Shown here: piece after piece, positions 11,860 through 23,618 of the stretch
How positions within the stretch are numbered: position 1 is the stretch's first letter
Layout: each line of letters opens with the position of its first letter
NCBI GenBank assembly: GCA_019614645.1
Contig: JABWDB010000004.1
Coordinates: 1,178,001 to 1,242,000, forward strand
DNA: 64,000 nt
Reading direction: 5' to 3'
DNA from: Stratiolaelaps scimitus
Taxonomy: Eukaryota > Arthropoda > Arachnida > Mesostigmata > Laelapidae
The notes under the pieces: generated by a model
What the model saw: the letters and a program-made list of their open reading frames with translations, nothing else
What the model was told of the DNA's origin: nothing
The model's database searches: none
Made by a program: the position numbers and the translations under genes

Positions 11860-12600
11860 CATCAGATACGGTGTTGGTTGCAGCAGAACGGACGAGAACC
11901 GCCCAAAAGAACATGTCTTGATTGCAATCGTTTAGTGACGTGGCTCACACAGCGTATTCGTGACTCGTTCTGTGAAAGGTGTCCACCGCCGTGTACCCCA
12001 AGCAGAATACGTAAATCCCAGGTGACCGGCTCCATATTGCCAGGCGCCCCATTGCGCCCCCTTACCCCGGTGTATTCGATAGTGGGTAGATCTTCCCTCA
12101 CCGAACGATAATTCGCATTAGTGGAACATTTTTAAGCATGCCCGGCGTTCGGTGACGCTTCATGCACGAAGCGTCTGAAGAGCGTTTCTCTCCGCTACTA
12201 GGGCCGGCCGACGCTTAACTATTCGAGCTCCTCCTGAGTCGTAGCAGCAGCGCTGAGAGAAGAGGCGACAGCGTACGTGGCATGGGGAAATGCAATTTAC
12301 TCCGTCCTGGACCTCGCCACGCTCCGAAACTCACTGCCGAGCACACAATGGTCGACCGTTCACACTATACTGTTGAGCTGTATGGCGGAGGAAATCGTTC
12401 ATAATCAGATTACCTCGTTAGGCAAGTGGTTGATCATGAAATATCGATGAACTTTCAATAACTTGCTACTCGAAGAGACGTGGCTTGCAGAGCGTGCCGA
12501 CGGCATTGGCGTCAACGGCATTGGCGAAAAATGTACTGCAATATTTCTGAGGACGGGTACATGTTTGTTTTGCGGAAGTTCGTGCTGCAGTTATTAGTTA
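11860..12600. other. Anonymous sequence, nothing recognised
   Basis: Short frames only. A small direct repeat, GGCATTGGCG, occurs around 12503-12526. Confidence 0.4.
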
Positions 12601-12606
12601 CTTAGT

Positions 12607-12792
12607 AGGCAAATTTTCCGGGCAGATTCTCAGCTAACATTTAATAATGGCTGTACTACATTCGGCATTGCTTTACAAGATGTATCCCTTCGAAATGCAA
12701 ATGTCCAATGTTGGGGATCGAACCTGTGCGTGCACCTACGTGACTCCTCCAATTGCAAGGCGTGGTCCACACATGTACCACGCCACTCGGCT
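12607..12792 (-). mobile_element. tRNA-derived SINE, copy C (minus strand)
   Basis: Read on the minus strand it starts GAGCCGAGTGGCGTGGTAC at about 12792-12775, a box A-like region. It then has CTTGCAATTGGAGGAG, in the position of an anticodon arm, and a perfect box B, GGTTCGATCCCC, at 12713-12724. The body follows with AAGGGATACATC-TGTAAAGCAATGCC and ends near GCCCGGAAAATTTGCC at about 12607. It lacks the LINE-like tail of copy B. Together with copies A and B it defines a family with diverged members. Confidence 0.77.
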
Positions 12793-12799
12793 CAGGGTA

Positions 12800-13038
12800 G
12801 TTTAGCTACCTAGGTTGCAATTGACTTATCTACATAACACGGTCGCATATCAAGGTGGGTTATCGTGCCGTTCTATTCATATGTATTGATCACATCCAAC
12901 TTCTTCATCATCTAAAGCGATCAAAGGGTGTACGAGACGTGTGGATACTTCACTGAAATTGCAAAGGGCAAGATGAGAGTTCGGCCACACAATGACCAAA
13001 ATATTATGACATCGATATGTTGTTGCTTGTTGTTCTTG
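12800..13038. other. Anonymous sequence with CAA-rich edge
   Basis: Nothing is recognised except a run rich in TTG/TTC on the plus strand (CAA/GAA on the minus strand) near 13020-13055. It continues the 3' end of the minus-strand frame described next. Confidence 0.35.
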
Positions 13039-13407
13039 TTATGCTTGTTCTTGTGCTAACTGAGCTTGGTTTTGAATGGCGAAATGCATGAAATGGTGGC
13101 GGCTCGTAGCGAAAGGCAATGCACCTACCGAAGGATCGAGGGCAGACATATAATGAAAATTAACGTTTTCCAGATACTTCATACAATTTTCTGCCATATA
13201 CAATATTTGACCATGTATACGATTGTGATCAATGGAACGCGAGGAAAAATCCCGATTCAGATTCTCAAATAGAGGTGCCATGAATTCTTCGACTGCAGAA
13301 CCGTCTGGGTGAGGCAGCAGACCCGCATTTAGGCTAAATTCGGTACATGCGTCTCCCGTTCGAGAATAGTGTGAATATAATTGATAATGACGTTGATCGG
13401 TGAAGCG
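13039..13407 (-). CDS. Unrecognised open frame, possible exon
   Basis: On the minus strand a frame runs open from just after a possible 3' splice acceptor (GAAATCAG, with AG at plus 13409-13408) to a TAA at 13041-13039. It is about 122 codons and includes a Met at residue 43. Its composition is ordinary, with no low-complexity core. It has few charged repeats, strings such as D-A-C-T-E-F-S-L-N-A-G and V-E-E-F-M-A-P-L-F-E-N-L, and a Gln-rich end. I do not recognise the family. No second exon could be linked to it, and chance cannot be excluded. It could also be part of an unidentified retroelement. Confidence 0.28.
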   Translation of the reverse strand, partial: RFTDQRHYQLYSHYSRTGDACTEFSLNAGLLPHPDGSAVEEFMAPLFENLNRDFSSRSIDHNRIHGQILYMAENCMKYLENVNFHYMSALDPSVGALPFATSRHHFMHFAIQNQAQLAQEQA

Positions 13408-13529
13408 CTGATTTCAAAATCGCAAATCACTAGTGTATATAGTAGATTGTCTCTCTGGACACGAGCGCAAGCTGTTGAAATTAACTGTCGAAAGTCGTAT
13501 GACGACGAGGCGCATTATATTATAAGATT

Positions 13530-16390
13530 AAAATTTAAAAAAGCCCAATAATAACAAATAAATTGTAATTGACTAATAAATAGTGGCTTGTGCCCAAAAA
13601 AAAAACCGCCAAGCTAAACTGTTTAGAGTTTCAGGCCAAACATTTTAATAAACTTGTAATTTACCGATTTCGGTACTGCCGAATATTTATCGATAAGTGG
13701 CCAAGCGACCTCTCTAAGGGAGACCTCTCCTCTTTAACGCTTCGAACTCATTTCTGGTTACGCTAAATTCAAGTATAAGATACATAAATAAATCCATTAA
13801 AAGCAGTAAGTCGGAAAAATATCCATTTTAGCGACAACAAATAGTCGTTTTTCTTTATTTTTAAAGCAAATATTTTATGCACATTGTGTGGAATTCACAC
13901 TCACGATACCTTCGACCTCAAGGGGCCATAGCCTGGAACTATATCCATGTTACTTTAGATCTCGTGGGGTCTTGCGAGGATCCCTCCACCTGACCCTGGC
14001 CCACCTTTCCTTGTTCCTCTGTCCGCAGCCTCCTCTCCCATATATATATAATAGTAACATCTAACAGGTGACATCTGCACCTCAAATTGGTTTGCTTTGT
14101 ATTTCTCATTTGACGACCATGCGGTAAGGCATTTTCTTCATCAGCAACATCGCTTTATTGTCATTTATCCAGTATTGACTAAATATGCACCTATATAGTG
14201 TCTAGACTCATTGCATGGGTACTTCACAACATTCAATGACTACACCGATCATGGGAGCATGATTTATTCAACGATATACAATCTACTGCCGACAATATCC
14301 TTTGTCAAGGAGGTGTCAGCAAGTTGCCGATGTTATTCGAATTATTGCAAAATAATAGAAATTAGTGCATCTCGACCAACTGGGCCTGCTACAAAGACCG
14401 AATTGCCATCTCAACCAAAGGTCGAACTCGCAAATGAGCTATACGGTAATTTTCAAGAATATATTTTACTCCAAAAGAAAAACGTAGTCTTACCTCTGGA
14501 ATCTAACGACCAAATACGGCTGTGTGCAGTCGAGCGCCGTCATCCGGCGCTGCCGCTTAATCACGTTAATTACTATATATCGGAAGCAGTTTCGTCTCAG
14601 CTGCTGGCGTGTTCGTATCGGGTTTAGGAGAGACTGATCGTGGAACAGAAAGTGATCAGTTGACGCTATGAAATTCGAAATAGCCTCTCTTTTTAGCTGG
14701 AGGGAAAGGTGTGACACAGAAGCGCGAAAGAGAGCCTAATCTGGTACCGGAGTAATTGGAAGGAAGTCTTAAGTTTCCCGATTTGTGTATCAGACAAAAA
14801 CAGGAATGAAGTCCCGATTGGTGGTGGTGGTGGTATTTCCGTCTTTGCTCGAGCTTAGTGGCTGTCGGATTGGTGTATTGGCTGCAATAGAGAGCCAGCC
14901 TTGGTAGGTGAATGGTTGGCATTGCCGTATTGGGTGAGTAATATGGACGACCCTTGTATTGAAGCGTATGATGTGATTATCTGATAGACGCAGGTGGAAA
15001 CAGACACGAATAAGATAGATAAAATAAAAAATAACACATTAATTCTATTATATATATATATATCAATCGATTTTGGATACTATATATGATTATTAGGGTC
15101 AGTCATTGTGGTATATTTTTGGACTCCCACCGCCACAAGCTACGTTGAAAGGTCACTGACATTTTGCGAACTTTTAATTCTTATGACAGATTTACAAAAT
15201 CAAGACGTGAACAGTTGAGAAGTGCTTCCGATACCATATTTCCTCCCAGCTGACGCCTAACCAGTTTAAATTCTAATGGCCCCAATGCAGCAGGCGCGTA
15301 CCCAATTCAATTCGTGTACAGCAATGAATGTCGATAGATCAGCGGGGCCGTGTCTCGTCTGAACCCGATTCGTTTCCCTGCTCTAGTTGTGTCAGTAGAA
15401 AGGTGTGACTAAATGGCTTGTGGCTGAGACAGCGGCCCGACAAGGTAAAGCAGAAAGTTTGCAGCGCTGGTCATGCAAATGATGCGGAAATTGCTCTGGC
15501 TTCACGTCGGCTATCAACGATTATCGTCGTACTCAGGATCATTTGTGTTTGTAAAGTTTGGTCCTGCCGTATCTAGGGAAGCGATAGACTCTCAGCAGAG
15601 GATGGTTTTAGCAGATAGAGGCGTTTCGGCGTCCACATCAACCGTGCACTAGATCGGCTCACTTTCTATGGAGCTCGGAATGTCTCTGGTGGCGTCCGTG
15701 CGTTTGAAGAAAATTTGCAATTGTAGAACATTCAGCTCGGCGGTGGCCGAGCCTTTCACATTCGTAGCAACTTGGCAGATCTGTACACCTGACGGGCGTT
15801 GGGTGATGATGAGTAAATACATAAATTGTTATGCTTCTGTGGATTTATCGCTTACGGGATCAGTAGCTCTGCCGGACTCGTCGATCTATGCCGGCTCGCA
15901 TCATCTCAGTGTCCACACCATCAACCGTGCCAGATTCTGCCAGAATACTGTGAATCAACGCTGTGGCTGCGGTAGGAAACAGATGCGAAATGGTCACACA
16001 AACCACAGGAAAAGGTCATGCAGACCTTCTGCAGTTGCCCCGATAGTGTTGGCTAGTGGAATACCCGTCGAATGAGCTAATCTTTAAAGCAGAACCTTTA
16101 AAGGTGATTTTGTTTCAAAATACTTAAGACCATACTCAAATACTTATAGGCTAGCTAGCATCCTATCATCCACGTTCACGGTGTTAGTGTATACGACTGC
16201 CCCTGTTTACTATACACAGAGACACAGACGAGTGCGACAATCAGCGGGCCGAATAATCGCAGCCCCCCAACGTGGTTCGGAAAACCTCATCGAATTGTTC
16301 ATACACACTCTCACATTGTCTCGAGTCATAACATATGTATATCGTTAGATTATACACCCACTAGTGTAATAAATGTATCGCTGAGTCAGC
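13530..16390. other. Anonymous sequence, nothing recognised
   Basis: Plus-strand frames of 135-138 codons (14211-14627, 15668-16075) have no motif. Short (TA)n tracts lie at about 14040-14050 and 15050-15063. A (GGT)n run lies at about 14820-14834. No element homology was noted. Confidence 0.35.
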
Positions 16391-16399
16391 CTCACACGA

Positions 16400-17050
16400 G
16401 GTTGCGGCCACAACGTCAGCCGTGGTTAGATGGACATTGTGGTCTATATGGCCAGAATTAACGGGGCGGACTCAGGCAGGCAAGCAAGCAACCAGAGAGG
16501 AAGTGCTGTACTTCGATACGGAAACCCCTCCTTCAATCCGCCCCCGAAGCCCTGCACCGGCAGCGCCCTTCAAACGACGTTTTCGCCTCTGCCAACGGCT
16601 GTTCCAAGCAAGATAATTTGGCAATTGACATGCTGCCGACGCGTCTACGACCGCTTCGGCGGTCCTGGGCCGGCGGAATGTGACTCCTTCGAAAGAGGAA
16701 TCGAACTTCGCGCGCCGTCGGGGCGTCGCCGCCCCCCCCCGTTCCTTCAAGCGCGTTCGATTTCGTCGTCGACGACGACGAAATTGAAGGATGAACATTG
16801 TGAAGGGAAACCATCCGTGTGTCATTATGTCCTTTCTTCGAGTCCTCTCCATCTTCATCTCTCTCTGTCTTTATGTATTTCTCTCCTCTCTCGCTCGCTT
16901 TCCCTCTTCTGATCGTCCCGCGAAGAAGAACGAAATAGCACGACGAGGACAACATGGACGGGGAACAAAGATTGAACATCGTACGGAGGAAGCGAACGAC
17001 CGGACCAAGGTCCTGTGTGCCGAAAGGCTTGGCCTTGCATGGTAATGGCA
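16400..17050. other. GC-rich, CpG-rich block
   Basis: The block is GC- and CpG-rich with poly-C near 16733 and (CGA)n near 16765-16781, then CT-rich near 16850-16905. Frames of 128-172 codons overlap on both strands, as expected when stops are rare. No domain is recognisable. It may be a promoter or 5' exon of an unseen gene. Confidence 0.35.
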
Positions 17051-17113
17051 CAGTTACCTCTCCTCCGATGTGGCTTCAGTAGTTCATTTATTCGTTTACT
17101 GCTTGACGACGAT

Positions 17114-17677
17114 TTTCAGTTGGCCAGGACCAAGTTCATAATGGACCCATTTTTCACTTTTTTTCGACATCCTTAAATTATTTTTTTTTAATAATTCGAC
17201 GAGATGTTTCACGAGGCATACCAATTTTAGCCGACGAAGTCGCCAATGACCAAGCTCTAGTTTGCTGAAAAGCTTTTTCAATTATCTCGATCCGTTCGTC
17301 GAATTGAGATTCGGGAAGGTTGGGCGATCTCGATGTTTATTAATGTCCCAGCAGCCTTACGTGAACTGCGTACACCAACGGCACACCTGTCATCGATTCA
17401 AGGCATTATCGCCGTGCACGCTAACCAACCTTCGATGGATTTCAGCTAGACATTTCTTCTCTTGAAACATAAATCTGACACTTTTCTTGTGAAAATGCAA
17501 GTCTGAGGGACCTGCTCCGGCGCCATTTTGAACGCCCAACGAAGGCTGAATGCTAGCGGCGTTCGCGCCGTCTCTTTGCTAATTGTTGTGTCTACCCGCC
17601 AAATTTGAATTCAAACCGGGCAAGAATAAGAATTCGGCGCACGACGATTGGAGTGTCATTATTTCTGGGTCAACATA
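17114..17677 (-). mobile_element. Half-length mariner relic (5' end and transposase N-terminus)
   Basis: The sequence is closely related, base by base, to 57710-58245 of the full-length mariner, both in minus orientation. The outer end at 17677 is the 5' terminal inverted repeat; on the minus strand it begins TATGTTGACCCAGAAA, next to a TA dinucleotide. Inside is the transposase N-terminal half. A minus-strand frame at 17281-17096 includes N-N-L-R-M and K-W-V-H-Y-E-L-G-P-G-Q-L, as in the other copy. Homology stops abruptly at about 17114, before the first catalytic Asp, so the catalytic half and the other terminal repeat are missing. Several frameshifts and stops disable the remainder. The plus-strand frame at 17262-17465 is its antisense shadow. 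Confidence 0.85.
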
Positions 17678-17679
17678 AT

Positions 17680-20045
17680 AGATGAGGTTATTGCTATAAA
17701 TGCTCAATTGGTGGCATATTGAAACGCTAATGGAAATATGGAAAATAACGTACAACACATTACATTCAATGCAATATACAGCTAGATATGTAATTATTTA
17801 TTTTACCATATGATGATAGTCGTATATTCATACAGTATGGTGCGTATAGCAGCGGAATGGAGTACTTGTCAAGAGAACAATGATTTGACTTGTCTTGATT
17901 TCCTTGGTCGTTCCTGTGCGTGTTGCCAGGTGAACGGTCAGGACATAGCCTTAAATAGTGCGCTAGGAGGTAATGAGGTAGATCAAATGCCTCAAGAAAT
18001 GCTTATGTGCTAGAACACCGCATTGAGCCCCATGCACTCTTCAGGCCCTTGTTGTTTCGTAGGTGAGTATTTGCAAAGTAATAAGCAAATGTGTCATTTC
18101 TAGAGAGCACTTAGTGACTGCCTGCAGCGGTGGCATGATGAGTTACGCGTATCGATATCCACAAATCAAAGTAATATACCTACAGTGGTTTTCGCGTTCA
18201 AGCTTCACGCGCTTTCCTGTCTCTGTGGGCGTTCTGTGAACCAATCAATAGGATACCTACTACACAATATGTGTTCGGCGAATTCAGCCTCCTACCCATC
18301 TTTATCGATGACTTGAATGATCTCGGCGAATGTCGAGACAGCATACTTCAACCATTCTCATCGAGTAGCCGAGAGGTGTCGGTTATCTGAAAATCCTAAC
18401 TCCTCAATCGCACGAAGTGAGTAAGAAATTTATCTCGTCGGGTGTAGGAGTGGCTAAATGGTCGGGTACGTTCAGCAAATATGAACTAGCGGTTGCCAAA
18501 AATACAATTTTACCCCACCCCACCACCCCCGGCTTCACTTGTGTGCGACACATCTGTACCGATCCGCGAAGGGGATCACGTCCGATGCTGTACTTGGAAC
18601 CCTATGGGCGGAGTGCAATTGTCAGCAGAACATCAAAGGGCCACATTGCCCACATTTGCACGGGTCTCCCTTACTCTACCATCGTAGCACGGTAGCGCTC
18701 TTGCTGGTCATAGAATTTCGGTCACACAGATCAGTCTCCCTTGATGGCTGGTAGCCACCTTGGCTTTGTGGAACATGTCCCATTGCAAGAATTGAGATGT
18801 TTGGCTCTGCGATGTGAGAGTGAAAGATTCAAGCCGATCTGAATCGGAAAGATATCGTGAATGGTTCTGATATACGATCTCGTACAGGGTCAGAGGAAGT
18901 GTGTGTGTATGTATGTATGTGATAAATATTCTTGGCTTGTACGAACAAGTCGTTTTATGGATCTCCAGAAAGGAGCTCGACGGTTGGTCTACTCAAGATA
19001 GTCCCGACAAGAAACGTAGTTTCTGGAAGGCTGCTGAAAGTGCTGCTGCGACAAGGGTGATGTCACAGTATTCAGGATAAAGTGTCCGTGAAAAAAAGTC
19101 ACCATGGAGCGCGATAGATCACAGTATAAGTAGATTTTTAAGAACAACACACAATTATTATCATCTCATACGAATTTCCAGATATTGTTAATACCGCTCT
19201 CGACATGCAGCCAACTCGTTGTTTCGTCAGGCTGCGGTTAAAGTTCGATTCTCTGTGCTATTTTGCACTATCAGAAACCTTTCTCACCATAACTGTCGAC
19301 ATGTCGTCATGCCGATAAGCAGCATAGTATATTCAAGAAGTGTATCATTTTGCAGAAAACATCAAGAAGAGGTAAGCACTCGTTTCGGCCCTTTGGATGC
19401 AAACGCCTATATTAGTGCTCTACGCCCATACTGGATAATTACTTTAAACTTAACTAATCTAGCTGAAGTGAATGCCTTTGCTGTTAAAAGGGATCAACAA
19501 AATCGACTGGCTCATAGCAACGGACACCCAATTTGGCTACTGTTATACTAACGCAAATATATGGCACGGCCACTAGCACCGAAATTTCCTATATGAATAC
19601 ATTTTGAGTTCTATGTTGTGCAAATTACGAACTCATCAAAAACTAAACCGATAGTGATCTATGCGAGTAAAACTGGGTCTCGTCCCAAAAGACCAAGATA
19701 CGTTCGTGCCATCCCCTCGTGAGGAGGCATGCAGAGGGAGAACCATTATATCTTTACCCATTGGCGCGGTTCGCGTGACGGCAAATCAATCAACATCAAG
19801 GAAATTAATTCTACTGGGGGTATCGGGCCCAGTCACTTGCTATGCGCGTGACTAGAATGAACCCGAATCAGGATTTAACATGAAGCTGCGACTCCACCGG
19901 GCAGAGATGTAATATGTCAGTGCTTCAAATTTCCTCTCGGTCAGATGGCTCGCAAGTGTTCTGTAGTCGGATAGAGTATACAAAAAAAGTCAGCTTCTGA
20001 CTTTCCATTTCAAGAGCAGAAAGTTTATTCGCATGATGACTCCCC
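17680..20045. other. Anonymous sequence, nothing recognised
   Basis: Only motif-free frames up to 110 codons occur. A short (TGTA)n tract lies near 18900-18920. No SINE, LINE or transposon signature was noted. Confidence 0.4.
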
Positions 20046-20046
20046 T

Positions 20047-20048
<2 letters not shown>

Positions 20049-20079
<31 letters not shown>
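20049..20079. repeat. (CT)n microsatellite
   Basis: About 14 uninterrupted TC dinucleotides. Confidence 0.92.
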
Positions 20080-20080
<1 letters not shown>

Positions 20081-20084
20081 TCGA

Positions 20085-23000
20085 ACGTATTCTAGTAAAG
20101 TCTCGCCGGAATCTACCAGACGTCACGAGTGGTGATGGATGGACCTTAGCGTTATGCACAACGCGAAGAATACTCTGTGCGGGAGGATTATCATCGTAAT
20201 TATCCAGACGGGAGCGTCTTTTGTCGAATCTGAAATCTCTGAGGGTGAGTTTTTAAATAGCGAGTGAAAGGTCAATAGAAACAGAGAAAAATAAGTATAT
20301 GGTATGGAAAATGTATAAAGACTTGTAGTTCTCAAACCAAGTCGAGGTTAAAGAAAGCCAAATTGACAGATCTATTGCAAGCATTGCAAGCAGGTTTCTC
20401 ATTCTTTACGGTTCTACCATCTGCCAGATTTACCGTATATCTACTATGTTCGGTCACCATACGTCAAATTTCATCTTTCAGCTTATGTTGTTGCAAGAGT
20501 TGTTCGGTCTGACTACGGTCGAAGGCCGTTGCCGATTCTAACTGACACCTAAACTCGGCTATATAGTATCATCTTTGGCGTTTGGTACACGTCAATGCTA
20601 AATGGTATTAAAAGTGAACCATTTGAGTGTTGAGTATGTGCCTCTGACCTGGTCGATCCATTGAATACTGCCAACGTCTGAAACCAGATCAGAGGTAACA
20701 GAACCTGGATTATTTAGACCCAGAAAGATAGTGATTTCCTTAAGCGGACTGATGGCTGTTCCAGGCTGACAGAAGCTACTGACTCAAGCTCGGTATACAT
20801 CGCATAGGCTGCATAGCTTTGCGGTAAAGTACAGAGGAAATTTGCAACGCTACTATCGATATAGCTGCAGCTTTGAGCATTCCCATATTGTATTTTGTTT
20901 CGCAAGACATCTTATCGATGCTTCAATTGATAGTCACATTATGTCGTTGCAAGTGATATGTCAACTGCAATTGTTCAGCAGGTCGGGCTAAAATCGATGA
21001 CTTCTTCAACGAGCTTTCCCACTTCAGAGACTTCGGAGCCCCCTCTGAGACGGGCATATAATAAGTAGTTGCTTCATCATGTGGTGGCGTTTGTATCCTT
21101 TGCATCCATTCAACTTCTTTTAAAACGAAGCTAATGAAGCTTGTTGTACCATACATTTTTCACCAGGGACTGCGTGTCGCATAAGACACACGATCTTATC
21201 GTCTCAACGTCTGTTGAACTGACTCAGGAATAAACGCATCCGCACCGGCAGATAGTGATGATGCTGGTGATGATGGCATACGAACGCAACATATAGTATT
21301 CCAGAGGTACACCTCGGATATATACTTCGGCCTAACAAGATAAAGCTGCGCAGAACAGCACATAAAGAGATAACAACGAGAAAAAGCTTTTGTTATCCAA
21401 CAAAATGACAGGACAAGTCTATTCTATCTTTCTTATATATTTAATATCGCTTTAGGGGTACAGGTATGGCGGCCACACAATATGCTCTTGACATAGAATA
21501 TCGAACAATAATAATAGGATCGCTGCTCGGAATATCTGATCTTCACGGATGACGGAGAGTGGAACGAGAGATCTCCGGATGGGAGGTGAACATATCGTAG
21601 CCTCAAAGTCCCGCATGAAGAGATCTATGCATTGCACATTCTGCATGCAACGACAACTGTGTTGCAGTGGTCAGGCTACACTGGTCAGTCGCGTGGTTCG
21701 CGAGTAGTTATTATATAGTACAACTCCGCTAAATAACTATGCCTTTCGCGTCATGGAAAGTTGTCTTTAGAAGAACGTGTGGAACTTTGAAGACTAAGGT
21801 TTTATTTCTCGACGTATTTATATTTCAAGAAAAAGAAGTTGTCTATTCTCGAAGATCACATTCATCATATGCCTGTCATATATGCATGCATCGTGGTAGA
21901 TTTGACAGCTATTCTTGAAGGCCTTTGCCAGCCAGCATGACGCCCTTGAATCTGGCACATCTGAACGTCGTAAGCTAATTGAATAGTAGTCACTCACTGT
22001 GGAGAAATTTCATTGGGTAGGCACAACCCAGGATGACTCAGAACGTCCGCGGACGTTAAATGCTGGCTGTGAGTCAGGCCCGAAAGATTTACTACGATGA
22101 CTCGGAAAGCAGCCACTGGAGATTTCAAAGAGAGACAGAGGTTGTATCGACAAATAATTATTAACTGATCGTGGGAGTCGCAGACGAGCTTGAATCACGA
22201 ATTGGGATCGCAAGACGGAATTGTTTTAAACTAGAGGGTAGGCAGATTCTACAGCTGTTCAGCTTAGCAGAGACGGAATTTCACGCAAAAAGGAATATCC
22301 TCTGTCCTTCTTTAAATAGGACCAAGACAAACAAGATGTTGGATCGTGATCTTGGCCTGCATTCCTCTTGCAAAGGCGGGAATTGGGTAAAAAAAAATTA
22401 CCGCCAAAGTCTATCCTTAGTTCTATTCCTATGGGACCAAGTTGTCCTTCATAGAGTTATATTTTGCTCATGAAGGGCTGAGCTGAACCAACTTACCTAA
22501 TATACACCTTCTATATAAACACACGTACTTGCATCGTGCCCGGCACATGGGATCCCGCCACATATGCATAGTAACGCTAACGTGTCCCATGCCAGGCAAT
22601 GTGCTGAACCTACGCTGGATTTCCCAACAAGTGAGTTTTTTGATAGCACCATGATGCAGCTTAGCAAGAAGCGTGACAGCCTTTTTTTAAAGAAAGATCA
22701 ACCCTAAACCAATGACGGAGAAAACGTGGGCCTTGACTGCATGGTGGATTCGGTGTAAGTCTACTTAAATAGTTTTAGTAGATTCTCGGCAGCTGCCGAT
22801 ATGGCGACCACTCTCTTCGGGAAGCTTGAGTGATGCGATGTACGGTGAACATAATTTTCAACTTACAGTTCACGTACGCAAAGCATGGGAAGCTTAAAAT
22901 CAATTCAGAAGTCTACCTCAAAACCGGTTTCGCATCGTTTTGGAACAGATCTATCTATTATAATATGATGCAAGAGTTACAAACATAGAGACGTCCTTCG

Positions 23001-23600
23001 CGGGTGGAGCTATTGTCGGCAACCGATCCACGAATCCGAGCTAGGATATCCAACACCTATTCTGTGTCGTCGACAATTTCATCGATATTCGACACGGACG
23101 AGATAATAAGTTTAGACTAGGCGTTAGACAAACCGATACTCTATGCGCGACCTCAAGGTTCCCCGAGGTTCTCGTCCAATGTTCCACGTGCCTGCATCGA
23201 GGCGGAGTGTCCTGGTGAGCATTTTTCAATCTCTTTACTCCAACGTATTCCTTGTTAGCAAACTATAGCTGTCATAGCATGCTGGTATGTAACGAAGATT
23301 TGCAGCCAACACCTACACCGTGCGATCTACATGGCATTACATCACATTGCAAGCATATAAATCTACTTCCTTCGGTAAAGTCAGTCCAAATGATCACCTA
23401 CTACTATTTATCACACAGGATAGAAGAGAACTTAACCTTAGTTTACGTAAATGGCGAGATACGAATCGATACTGTACCCATTCGACTCATTTTAGTTTTC
23501 CAATGTCTAGGCTATCGATTGAAAGTTGGTTGTCAATTTAGTCTTTATTCGTTTAAAACGAATCAGCTTTCCGTTAACAAACTGACGGGTCCCGCCGAGA
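20085..23600. other. Anonymous sequence upstream of LINE-A copy 2
   Basis: No recognised gene. A hairpin is listed separately at 22532-22604. The plus frame 23252-23620 ends where LINE-A homology begins and could hold remains of an ORF1, but I see no convincing zinc knuckle in it. Confidence 0.35.
22532..22604. other. Imperfect hairpin of about 73 bases
   Basis: The left arm GCCCGGCACATGGGA (22538-22552) can pair with TCCCATGCCAGGC (22585-22597), with one G-T pair and a two-base bulge. Weaker pairing extends the stem outward and the loop is about 32 bases. The size resembles a microRNA precursor, but the stem is short and imperfect, and no known seed was recognised. Confidence 0.25.
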
Positions 23601-23618
23601 TCGTATTTATCCGCGCAT

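Noticed and set aside
16422..17051. Four overlapping frames of 128-172 codons on both strands
   Set aside because: The block is GC-rich, so stop codons are rare in all frames. No domain, no consistent strand and no splice structure were seen.
17262..17465. Plus-strand frame of 67 codons resembling one at 57663-58052
   Set aside because: Both are antisense to the mariner transposase. The similarity is explained by the shared element.
20123..21156. Minus-strand frames suggesting a decayed polyprotein
   Set aside because: Fragments are short, with frequent stops and no protease, reverse-transcriptase or integrase motif.
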